From Rapana venosa (Eukaryota; Mollusca; Gastropoda; Neogastropoda; Muricidae), in NCBI GenBank assembly GCA_028751875.1, contig CM054155.1, forward strand, positions 3,785,615 to 3,849,614: a stretch of 64,000 bases of DNA, written 5' to 3'. The position numbers and the translations under genes are program-made. The notes under the pieces were generated by a model that was not told the origin of the DNA, made no database searches, and was given only the letters and a program-made list of their open reading frames with translations. Below, piece after piece: positions 22,560 through 34,500 of this stretch (its first letter is position 1; every line of letters begins with the position of its first letter).

Positions 22560-24597
22560 ACCAGAGACAAGTGAGGGGGGGGGGGGGGGGGGGGGGTCAC
22601 AGAGACAAATGGGGAGTCACAGAGACTAAGTGGAGGGTCACAGAGACAAAAGGGGATGGGGGGGGAGAAGGGTCACAGAGACAAAGTGGAGGGTCACAGA
22701 GACAAAGTGGAGGGTAGGGGTCACAGAGACAAAGGAAGGGGGGGGTCACAGAGACAAAGGAGGGGGGTCACAGAGACAAAATGGAGGGTCACAGAGACAA
22801 AGTGGAGGGTCACAGAGACAAAGTGGGGGGGAGGTCACAGAGACAAAGGAGGGTAGGGGTCACAGAGACAGAGGTCACAGAGACAAAGTGGGGTAGGGGT
22901 CACAGAGACAAAGTGGAGGGGCACAGAGACAAAGTGGAGGGTCACAGAGACAGAGGGGGGTAGGGGTCACAGAGACAAAGTGGAGGGTCACAGAGACAAA
23001 GCGGAGGGTCACAGAGACAAAGGGGGGTAGGGGTCACAGAGACAAAGCGGAGGGTCACAGAGACGAAGCGGAGGGTCACAGAGACAAAGGGGGGTAGGGG
23101 TCACAGAGACAAAGGAGGGGGGTCACAGAGACAAAGCGGAGGGGTCACAGAGACAAAGGGGGTAGGGGTCACAGAGACAAAGGGGGGTAGGGTACAGAGA
23201 CAAAGGAGGGGGGTCACAGAGACAAAGTGGAGGGTAGGGGTCACAGAGACAAAGTGGAGGGTCACAGAGACAAAGGGGGGTAGGGGTCACAGAGACAAAG
23301 TGGAGGGGAGGTCACAGAGACAAAGTGGAGGGTCACAGAGACAAAGTGGAGGGTAGGGGTCACAGAGACAAAGTGGAGGGGGGTCACAGAGACAAAGAGG
23401 GGTAGGGGTCACAGAGACAAAGGAGGGTAGGGGTCACAGAGACAAAGGGAGGGGGGTCACAGAGACAAAGGGGGGTTAGGGGCACAGAGACAAAGGGGAG
23501 GGGGTCGAGCAGGGGGAGGAGGTAAGGAGGGGGTAGGGGTCACAGAGACAAAGGGTGGGGGGTCACAGAGACAAAGGTGGAGGGGTCACAGAGACAAAGT
23601 GGAGGGTAGGGGTACAGAGACAAAGGAGGGGGGGTCACAGAGACAAAAGGGGGGTAGGGGTCACAGAGACAAAGGGGGGGGGTCACAGAGACAAAGTGGA
23701 GGGTAGGGGTCACAGAGACAAAGTGGAGGGGAGGTCACAGAGACAAAGTGGAGGGTCACAGAGACAAAGTGGAGGGGAGGTCACAGAGACAAAGTGGAGG
23801 GTCACAGAGACAAAGTGGAGGGTAGGGGTCACAGAGACAAAGTGGAGGGGAGGTCACAGAGACAAAGTGGAGGGTCACAGAGACAAAGGGGGGTAGGGGT
23901 CACAGAGACAAAGGGGGGTAGGGGGGTCACAGAGTCAAAGTTTTTGAGGGTAGGGGGTCACAGAGACAAAGCAGAGGGTTTCATTTCGAGCAAAGGGGGG
24001 TAGGGTCACAGAGACCAAAGGGGGGTAGGGGGGTCACAGAGACAAAGTGGAGGGGAGGTCACAGAGACAAAGAGGGGTAGGGGTCACAGAGACAAAGTGG
24101 AGGGGGATCACAGAGACAAAGAGGGGTAGGGGTCACAGAGACAAAGGGGAGGGTCACAGAGACAAAGTGGAGGGTCACAGAGACAAAGTGGAGGGTCACA
24201 GAGACAAAGTGGAGGGTCACAGAGACAAAGGAGGGTAGGGGTCACAGAGACAAAGTGGAGGGTCACAGAGACAAAGTGGAGGGTAGGGGTCACAGAGACA
24301 AAGTGGAGGGTCACAGAGACAAAGTGGAGGGTAGGGGTCACAGAGACAAAGTGGAGGGTAGGGGTCACAGAGACAAAGGGGGGTAGGGGTCACAGAGACA
24401 AAGGGGAGGGTCACAGAGACAAAGTGGAGGGTCACAGAGACAAAGTGGAGGGTCACAGAGACAAAGTGGAGGGTAGGGGTCACAGAGACAAAGGGGGGAA
24501 GGGGTCACAGAGACAAAGGGGGGTCACAGAGACAAAGTGGAGGGTCACAAATACCAGAGACAAAGGGAGGGTCAGAAATACCAGAGACAAAGTGTTT
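22560..24597 (+). repeat. GGTCACAGAGACAAAG minisatellite
   Basis: Many dozens of units of about 21 bases (GGTCACAGAGACAAAGTGGAG) alternate with units extended by GGTAGG or by extra G residues. The left edge abuts the MITE. The right-edge units (24545-24597) carry an extra AAATACC between GTCAC and AGAGACAAAG. The array yields open frames of repeated HRDKVEG that I do not accept as genes. Confidence 0.92.
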
Positions 24598-25459
24598 TTA
24601 CATGATACATAATTGTCTCTCCAGTCATCCATCCATTGCTGCCTTTTGATTGTGGACACATTGCACAGTGCAGTCAATACAACAGGGTCTCATTCTAAAC
24701 CTACCACATCACGCACTTGTAACCTCAAGTACATGGGGACATTCTCGTACTCATGAATACACAAAAACATCCAAACCACACAGGAGAAAGGAAATTAAAA
24801 AAAAAAAAATTTTAAAGGAAGAGATTGAAATATCTCTAGTTTTTATCATGTTAGCTGTTGCAACAAGATCAATGAAGCCAGCAGGGCCATTCTGTGGTTC
24901 CTGTTTCACCACTGAATCCAAAATAATGCTACTACTCAGCTAGAGCCATCCTGATTCACACAACTGTGCGAGTGCACACACACATGAACACACACACACA
25001 ATCATACATGTTCAATCATACACACACATACACACACACACGCATACACTCTCACATAAACACACCCACACAGACTTCCAGTGCACACACGCACTTAACC
25101 ATCTGATATCACTTTTTGGTGGAAGAACTGAAGAACACACACACACACACACTCACAAACAAACTGCTGATACACACAGATCGACTTGAAACTTTCAAAC
25201 TCATAATCTGTTCTTTCAATAACTCAGATGACAAATGTTCCACAAACACTGTCATCACCATCATCATCATCGCCGAGCAATGACAAACACAGCAACTATG
25301 ACTGTACTGTGTCAATAGCACCACGGCACTTGTCAACCCTTTGCACTGTATGTAATCCTCCATCCTTTTTCAGAGAAAAGAAACATTCACTCTTTCTTGC
25401 CTCGTCTTCAGCAAGCACGCTCATCCTTTTCTTCCCCACAAGGAAAAGCCACTTCAGAC
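24598..25459. other. Intergenic, CA-rich
   Basis: The sequence has CA-rich patches (24975-25170) and no recognisable gene. It lies beyond the expected 3' end of the minus-strand TAF6 transcript. Confidence 0.5.
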
Positions 25460-26207
25460 TTTCTCCTCTTGTTTTTCAGGGAGAAAGAGATAAACATTCA
25501 CACTGTCTTTCCCTCTTTTTTCAGGGAGAAAGAGATAAACATCCACACTGTCTTTCCCCAGACTTTCTCCTCTTTATTCATGGAGAAAGAAGATAAACAT
25601 CCACACTGTCTTTCTCCTCTTTTTTCAGGGAGAAAGAGATAAAACATCCACACTGTCTCCCCCCCCCCTTTTTTTTTCTCAGGGAGAAAGAGATAAACAT
25701 CCACAGTGTCTTTCCTCAGGGTTTCTCCTCTTTATTCAGGGAGAAAGAAGATAAACATCCACACTGTCTTTCCCCAGACGTTCCCCTCTTGTTTTTTCAG
25801 GGAGAAAGAAGATAAACATCCACACTGTCTTTCTCCTCTTTTTTCAGGGAGAAAGAGATAAAACATCCACACTGTCTTTCCCCAGACTTTCTCCTCTTTA
25901 TTCAGGGAGAAAGAAGATAAACATCCACACTGTCTTTCTCCTCTTTTTTCAGGGAGAAAGAGATAAAACATCCACACTGTCTTTCCCCCCCTTTTTTTTC
26001 CAGGGAGAAAGAGATAAAACATCCACACTGTCTTTCCCCTCTTTTTCCAAGGAGAAAGAGATAAACATCCACACCGTATTTCCTCAGGGTTTCCCCTCTT
26101 TTTTTCAGGGAGAAAGAGATAAACATCCACACTGTCTTTCTTCAGGGTCTCTCCTCTGTCGTCAGTGGCTTTCCTCAGGGTCTCTCCTCTGTCGTCAGTG
26201 CCTTTCC
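25460..26207 (-). repeat. Minisatellite derived from the TAF6 C-terminal codons
   Basis: About thirteen units of 43-61 bases, each with CAGGGAGAAAGAGATAAA on the plus strand, lie directly beyond the TAF6 stop. On the minus strand a unit reads ATCTCTTTCTCCCTGAAAAA then AGAGGAGAAA, close to the last TAF6 codons for [11 protein letters not shown] and the stop. Three units carry AATAAA on the minus strand (plus positions 25573-25578, 25731-25736 and 25897-25902). The long minus frame through the array is a by-product. Confidence 0.8.
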
Positions 26208-26378
26208 TCAGGGTTTCTCCTCTTTCTTCAAGGAGAAGGAGATGCCAGTGGCCTGGTTGGGGAAGATGCTTTTGACGCCCATCTCCTGGGGGGTGGACAT
26301 AACCACTGAGGGCAGGGTGGAGGTGGTGGTGGTGATGTTGGCTCCCTGGATCACCACAATCTTCTGGCCTGACCCTGC
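26208..26378 (-). CDS. TAF6 exon 12 with stop
   Basis: The exon reads [20 protein letters not shown] and ends [14 protein letters not shown] and TGA (26208-26210). The acceptor is gttgtcaacag. Its last 40 bases are the apparent seed of the adjacent minisatellite. Confidence 0.93.
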   Translation of the reverse strand, partial: AGSGQKIVVIQGANITTTTSTLPSVVMSTPQEMGVKSIFPNQATGISFSLKKEEKP

Positions 26379-28547
26379 CTGTTGACAACCACCAATCCAT
26401 CCCGTGAAAAAAAAAGGAAAAAGCAATTGGTCAGTGTACTCAGTCGATCAATCAACAAAGATGCTTGCTTACAGCCCCATCGACCACAGAGGCCATAACC
26501 ACATCTCTCACTTCACTGAGAATCAAACTGTAATAAAAAAAAACTGTGCAACTTACACCAAGATTTAAAAAACAACCCACCCCTCATGAATACATCAAAG
26601 CCACACCAGGGCGGCCATCACACAGCAAGAGGACAACAAAACAATGTGTACACATATATACATACATACACACAATCATACATACATGCATACACAATCA
26701 TACATACATACACATGTATGTACGTACATATACATACATACATATGTTTCTTTTCTTGTCAGTGCACAGACGGGTGCCGAAAAAATCATCTGGATTATAA
26801 TCTGGTGTAAGAGCCGCAAAAGTATACACTTTCTGAAAGCTAAGTAAATGAGCAATACATACATACTTATATACAGAGATGCTGTATTGAAATCCCACAC
26901 ATGTCTGGCCTAAAGAAAGCAGCTTTGCACAGCAGAGACAGGTGACCGATGGTCCATGGTCAAGAGCAGCACATACGGCCGACTAGAGATAAATCTGTCA
27001 TTAAAATGAAGGTACACAAGCCTCACATGGGGATGGAATAGCTCAGAGGTCAGAGCACACACTTTCCCCAGCTAAGGTTAAGCAGCATCAAGTGTGGTTA
27101 CCACTTGGATGGGTAACAGTTCGTGTGCATTGGCTTTAGTACAGTCCCCCAGTTCACCCAGCTGTAAATGTTTACCTGCCTCTTTAGGGTCAGGGAAGGT
27201 AAAGCAGCGAGGGAGATGAGATGGGCGCTGCCCTCAATATGCTGGCCCCTTGAGAAGCTGAGGTCTCTGATGCCCCACCCCCCTACGACCACATAGGTTG
27301 TGGGACACCTGTACCTTTCTTCACACAAGCCTCACCTGCACTGTCCCAGGGGTGCCTGACACAGCAGCAGCAGCAGCGGCGGCAGAAGAGGCGGCAGACA
27401 CCACCTTGACAATGGTGGGTGTAGAACTCGTCGCGTTTCCAGTCACGCTGCTCAACTCCGGCACAGAGCGAGACGTCTGCGAGGTCACCAGCACGATCTT
27501 CTGAGTGGCTCCGGCTGAGGAGGGGGTGGAAGGGGTGCGAGGGTTCTGTCCCCCCACGGAGGGGAAGAAGGAGGAGGCGGAGGGGGTGAGAGGGGTGGAG
27601 GCACCGCTGGGCTGCTGCAGCACGAACTGCTGTGTCAGGCGATTCTGGAAACCAGTGACCGCCATTCACAATCCATGTTTACCTTTCATACCTGGTGCAC
27701 CATGTTCCCCATTACCAGCTTCAACCCCAAACTTTATCCTTCAAAAATTCCTTTTCAACCAATATACATGGAGCTGAGCAGCACATTTTAGGATTTATAT
27801 CATCTGTCATCTGCTCCCGTAACCCCCTCTGGGGTCCTAGGGACACTGCAGTGACGAACGCTGCACCAGCTGGCTCCATTTGCGGCGGTTGTGGGCAAGT
27901 GCCTGGGCTGTGGAGAAGCTCTTCCTGGTCCATTCAGTGATGTTGTCTGCCCATTTCTTCTTCAGCCTGCCTCGCCTTCTCTTCCCCTGCACTGTTCCTT
28001 GCAGTATGGTCTTGGAGAGCCCATCTGATCTTGTCACATGTCCATACCATCTGAGCTTCCTTTTCTTGACTGTGGTCAGCAGGTCTTCGTAATGCTTTAC
28101 TTGTTGGATGATGGTTTGTCAGACTTCTTCGTTGGTAATGTGGTCTGTGTATGAAATGTCAAGAAGTCTTCTGAGGCATCTCATCTCCAAAGCCTAGATC
28201 CTTCTTTGTAGATCTGTATTCAATGTCCAGGATTCGCATGCATACAGGTATGTGGAGATGACCAATGCATGCAGTAGCTTGACCTTGGTCCTGAGAGAGA
28301 TGTTTTGGTCTTTCCATATGGTCTTGCACTTCGCCATTTCTGCTACTGTTTGTGCAGCTCTTGCAAGGATTTCGGTCTTTGAACCTTCTTCACTAATAAT
28401 AGCACTGGGCCAGTGTGATCTTCTAAGTGGATCGGTGGTCTAGAGGTAACGCGCCTGTCTAGAAAGCGAAAAGTCCGGGTTCGTATCCCGTCTGGGCCCG
28501 AAACTTTTCCCCCATCCATTAGACCATGAGTGGTGGTCTGGGCGCTA

Positions 28548-28578
<31 letters not shown>

Positions 28579-31500
28579 CGTGTGTTACAGAAAATTATGC
28601 AGCGCACGAAAAAGAACCCACGGCAACAAGAGAGTTGTCCCTGGCAAAATTCATAGAAAAAAGCCACTCTGATAGGGAAAGAAATACAGTTGCAGACCAA
28701 AAAACCAAAAAAAGGGGTGGCGCTGCTCTTGTGGCGACGTGCTCTCCCCGGGGAGAGCAGCCCGAATTTCACGCAGAGAAATCTCGTGACTTAAAGTGGT
28801 ATAAATAAATAAGGCATCAGTCATTATGCGCTCTAGGAAGACAATGAACAGTGTTGGCGATAGGAGACAACCTAGACGGACTCCCACTGAGGTATAGAAC
28901 CATTCTTCAACTGTGCCTTGGACAAGCTCTGTGCTGGTGGATCTCTTGTCCCATGCTGTACTTCTTTGTGAGTCAGGTCAGGGGGTTTCTCCTGCTACTG
29001 GTAGCCATGTAAAACCAGTACTACCTGTTCCATGTGGGGGAGCCAACCCCGACCCAAATATTAGCTGTATTCGCCCCAGACACACTGCATGTAATGAACA
29101 AAATACCAATGACCATACTGGCTGAAAAAGATCAGCAAGCCAACGAACACCTGGCTAAAATTCAACCTAGAAAGATTGAAGGACCCTATCATCGCAGAAT
29201 CCTTCCAAGCAAAAATAGACGGAAAATTTGCTGCACTGCTTCACTCGATAACGATGCAGAGACAATAAATAACCAACAGCTTCAATGCAGCGATGATGGA
29301 AACATCAATGGCAAGCACCACCAGAAAAAAACCCACACTGGATCACAGATCAAATCCTGGATATGTGTGATAAATGAAGTGAAGTGAAGAGTGTCAAGTA
29401 CACAACAGGAGCAGGGGAATACATAGAGATCAACAAGAAGATCAAGAAAGACATGAAAAAGGCCAAAGAAGAATGGCTTGAGAAACAATGCTAAGATATC
29501 AAAGAAAATTTGTCTAAAAACTACAGCAGAAGAGCCTATCCAATTGTAAAAGAGCTCACACAGTAGAAGCAGGCAAGTCAACAATATCAAAGACAACGAC
29601 GGGAACTGCCTTACAGAGGAAAAAGATATCATTAACAGATGGGCAGACTTCAGTTCAGAGCTCTACAACCATCAGACACAAGGTGACCCCAGCATACTTA
29701 AGTCAAGACTCGTCAGAGGATGATGACTTCCCTATCCTTTGTGACAAAGTTGAGGCAGCAATCAAATCACTGAAAAATGGGAAAGCTGCAGGCATTGACA
29801 ATATCCCAGCAGACCTGATCAAACATGGGAAGACAAAAGCGATAGATATCCTCACAACAATTTGCAACAAGATCTGGCAGACTGGAGAGTGGCCAACACC
29901 TTGAACCCAATCACTCATCATCATGCTTCCCAAGAAAGGCAATCTATAGCAATGCCAGAACTATCGAATGATCAGCCTCATAAGCTCTACCAGTAAAGTA
30001 CTGTTAAAAGTCATCTTGAACAGACTAAAGCCACGGGCAGAAGAGATCATCGCCGAAGAACAGGCAGGCTTCCGCCCAAACAAAAATACCACAGAACAAA
30101 TATTCAACCTGCGATTTCAGTGTGAGAAATACAGCCAGCACCAACACAAACTGTACTACGTCTTCATAGACTTCAAAAAGCATGACTCATTATGGGCCAT
30201 TTTAGGTTATGGGTACCATATAACCACACGCATGACAGATCAGAACTCATAGCAACTAACCTTCATATAACAAACCATTTGACAGCCAAACCCTGCTGGC
30301 TGACAAGATCTTGCTGTCATCTACTAACAATCCCATGTATGCATCCATACACATGTTACTGTATATAACCAGCACTTATAATGTCTGTGTTGTGTGCACT
30401 GCAGTGACAAGTGTACATGTATATTTCTATAAAAACAAACAAGAAGAAAAAAAACAACCCATAAACAGCAAGAAAGGAGAAAAAAATTAAATCCACGTTA
30501 AATAATAAATAATGTCCTCTAACCAGAAATAACAAACATTGTCCTGTAACCAGAAATAATAAACACTGTCCTGTAACCAGAATAAACATTGTCCTGTAAC
30601 CAGAAATAATAAACATTGTAACCCAAAACGGGACGGGATAGCTCAGTGGTCGGAGCACTCGGTTTCCCCCAGCCAAGTTAAGCAGCGTCGAGCGTGGTTA
30701 CCAGTTGGATGGGTGACCGTTTGCGCGCCTTGGCTTCAGTACAGTTCCCCCAGTTCACCCAGCTGTAAATGGGTACCTGCCCTATTTAGGGTCAGGGAAG
30801 GTAAAGCAGCAAGGGAGAGGAGATGGGCGCCGCCCTCAATATGCTGGCCCTAGAGAAGTGAGGTCTCTGATGCCTCGCTCCCCTACGACCTTATAGGTTA
30901 TGGGACTCCTTTACCTTTTTTTACTAACCCAAAACAAAACTAAACACTGTCCTGTAACCAGAATAAACACTGTCTTGTAACCAGAAATAATAAACATTGC
31001 CATGTACACCAGAAATAATAAACATTGTCCTGTAACCAGAAATAATAAACATTGTCCTGCAACCAGAAATAATAAGAATTGTCATGTAACCAGAAATAAT
31101 AAACATTGTAATCCAAAACAATAATAAACTGTCCTGTAACCAGAAATAATAAACAGTGTAACCCAAAACAATAATAAACATTGTCCTGTAAACCAGAAAT
31201 ATTAATCATTGTCCCGTAAACTGGAAATAAACATTGTCCTGTAAACCAGAAATAATAAATGTTGTCCTGTAAACCAGAAATAATAAACATTGTCCTGTAA
31301 GCAGAAATAAACATTGTAACCAGAAATAACAAACATTGTAACCAGACATAACAAACATTGTAACCAGAAATAATAAACATTGTCCTGTAACCAAAATAAT
31401 AAAAAATTGTCCTGTAAACCAGAAATAACAAAAAATTGTCCTGTAAACCAGAAATAGTAAACATTGTCCTGTAAACCAGAACTGCCTTCACCAACCACTC

Positions 31501-34500
31501 AGGAAACTTTTTCTTTCTTTAAACCCCTCACCCATAAAATCACAGACTACAAAAACTTCTCCCCCCCCCATAATATATACCCCCCTCCCCCACCCCCGGA
31601 AATCCCCCCCCCCCCTGTCATCTTACACCTCCTTACCGGTGGGTGGATCTGCAGGGGGGTGCGTGAGGCAGCGGGGGTGGCGGACACGAGGCTGACCGGT
31701 CGCTCCTTCTGCATGCAGTTGTACACCAGCGACCCCAGGTAGCCGTAAGCGTTGTTGCACTCCTCCACCGTCTCCGGCACGTCTGTGCTCTTCAGCTCTT
31801 TGGTCAGGTATTTCTGCTCACAGCACACACCCACGCCTTTGTTAGTCAGTCAACCCTGACCGGATGGGGACGGGATAGCTCAGTGGTCGGAGCACTCGCT
31901 TTCCCCCAGCCAAGTTAAGCAGCGTCGAGCGTGGTTACTGGTTGGATGAGCGACTGTTTGCGCGCCTTGGCTTCTGTACAGTCCCCCAGTTCACCCAGCT
32001 GTAAATGGGTACCTGCCCTCTTTAGGGTCAGGGAAAGTAAAGCAGCGAGGGAGAGGAGATGGGCACTGCCCTCAATATGCTGGCCCCTAGAGAAGTGAGG
32101 TCTCTGATGCCTCACCCCCCCACAACCTTAGAGGTTATGGGTTACCTTTACCTTACAAAACCTGACTGACACAGTGAATAAGGAAATCCAATTCTGGGTG
32201 ATTTTTTGGCTACACCTGAAGTCTTTTGTTTGTTTGTTTTGTTAGGTGCTTCTGAAGTAACCTACAAAGAGGTTTGTCAAGTCACAGGAAACAAAGACAC
32301 AGTGAAGGAAATCAATTCTGGATGGTTTCTGGCACACACAGGCACTGTTCTCATTCAAGGTTGAGATTCTTTTTTTATTTTAGTTTTTTAATTCTTTCAT
32401 TTCAAGGATAATGGAATAAGCACTCATGTGCTTTTTTTTTTTTTACATCCAGTCCCCTTGGGTATGCAGTTTTGTCAATTTTGTCATTTTTGTTCTGGCA
32501 GTCTTGACCTGATTTCAGTGAAAGATCAATACACGGGTTGAGACCACTACTGGCTGATATGATGCCAAAAATGATGTCTGCAAATGACAGATTTTGTGAA
32601 AATTTGCTACACTTCTAGCATACAACACATTGTCAACAAAAACACATTATCCTATCAAGGGAGTTATCTTTTTTTTTTAATTCTTCAATTTCTAAAGTGA
32701 CTATGGCCAAATCCTATGTACAGGTCCATCAAGAGACCAACCAACCAACCCCCCCCCCCCAGCAATATGGTCAGATGTTTTTTTCTATGTGTTTACGGCA
32801 GATTTGTTGACAGAGGTAGCGATGGGACTAAGTATAAAGAAAAAATACTGTAAAATCACACACAGAGATTAAATATATCATAAACTATACAGGCCATAAA
32901 GGGAGAGAAGATGGCAGCAGAAAAGCAGCTCACAGTCAGCTGTTTCTTGATGTGTTCGCAGGCGCACTTGTCCACACTGTTGTTGATGGGCCCCTCCATG
33001 GCCATCCTCATGTCCTCTCCCACCGACTTCAGGTGCGGCAGGACACAGTTCTTGATCACCTGCACAGCCACCATCCCTCTCCTTCCTTCACTTACTCCTC
33101 ACAAGGAAACGGGAGCTAGCAGAAAGCGATAGAAGCGGTGCCACAGAGAAAAAGAGAGGAAGGGAAGGAAGACAGGCAGACATACAGAGAAAGACAGAGA
33201 CAAAAAGACAGACATGGAGGGACAAAGACAGGAAAGAGAGGAAGGGAAGGAAGACAGGCAGACATACAGAGAAAGACAGAGACAAAAAGACAGACATGGA
33301 GAGACAAAGACAGGAAAGAGAGGAAGGGAAGGAAGACAGACAGACATACAGAGAAAGACAGAGACAAAAAGACAGACATGGAGAGACAAAGACAGACGCA
33401 GCAATGAACATTAACATATTCTTTTATGTCTGAAAATAAACATTTCACTTCTACATAGAGAAAACCGTAACTTCATGCAACAGCCATGCCACTGTCACTG
33501 ATCCTTAACCAAGGTGTGGCTGCAACTGCCAGTTGAACATCCATTGTTTTCTTCATTGCTGTGATATTCTGCTTGTCATAGTTAACTCATCATGTTAGAT
33601 TACATTAAAAAAAGACTACAGTTCTATGCCTTGGCTCAAGTGCACAGCTCACAATTATTATGACAAACACTAATTTAATTCCTTTCTTTTCTTTTGAGAA
33701 TGAGAAATGAGCACTGGTGTGCTTTTTTGCATGCAATCCCAAAGAGCATGTAGTTTTGTAAATTCGTCCTCCATTCCCACCAGCACACAATGGCCTTCTC
33801 TTCCGAAAGGCAGAACACATTTTGATGTGTCATGCTGAAGTCGATTGTGCTTGGCCTGACTTGTCAGGCGTTTAATGGCAGTGTACTACACTTGTGCTCA
33901 TACAACACATGAAAATAGTCCCTGTCTGAGCATGCAACGAAGAAGAATGTTCACTAGTGCGCAAGATGCTCACAATGTCACTGACTGCACTCTGACTAAA
34001 ATTAACAGATGGCTCATCTCGCATAACATATCTTCTCTTTTTTTCCCCAAACAAAATTAATCTGGAACTTCTGGGGCAGTTAGCATTTGTTGAACTTGTA
34101 TTTCATGTTTCTTTATTCCAGACAAGGTGAAACTGTGTCTGCTGTTTTATCACGACAGTGATCAATCTAGGGAAAGACTAACTGGTCTGATGAGTGCCAA
34201 CTGAATGCTGAATGGCCACTCACAGTGGCCATACACATTCATGCAAGTATAGGAATAAAGTTTTATATTCAAAAGCATATTTGTTTATTTATTTATTGAT
34301 TTGATGTTTTTATTCAATCCTTCATTCTGTTTGGACAAAGGATGAAGAGGCATCCATACAGAAGAACTGCCTTGAACCTACAAGGCAAGGCTAGGCAAGG
34401 TCAAGTTTACATCAACTCTTTTTGTAGGTACACAGAGTGTTATCCTTTGCCTGTACCTCATTCAAAACATAACACCTTTAAGATCCAGTTAAACAGTGAC

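Noticed and set aside
22630..24003. HRDKVEG-repeat proteins
   Set aside because: They follow the GGTCACAGAGACAAAG minisatellite, break with every unit-length change and have no family.
25732..26400. 222-codon minus-strand frame through the minisatellite
   Set aside because: It is in a different frame from TAF6 exon 12 and is made of repeat units; the TAF6 frame ends at 26208.
28440..28495. tRNA gene
   Set aside because: Box A and box B are present, but the acceptor and anticodon stems do not form and the sequence continues as a SINE, with a relative at 52441.
30655..30730. 5S rRNA gene
   Set aside because: Only the internal control region matches; the ends of 5S rRNA are missing and the match is part of a 295-base SINE with a target-site duplication.
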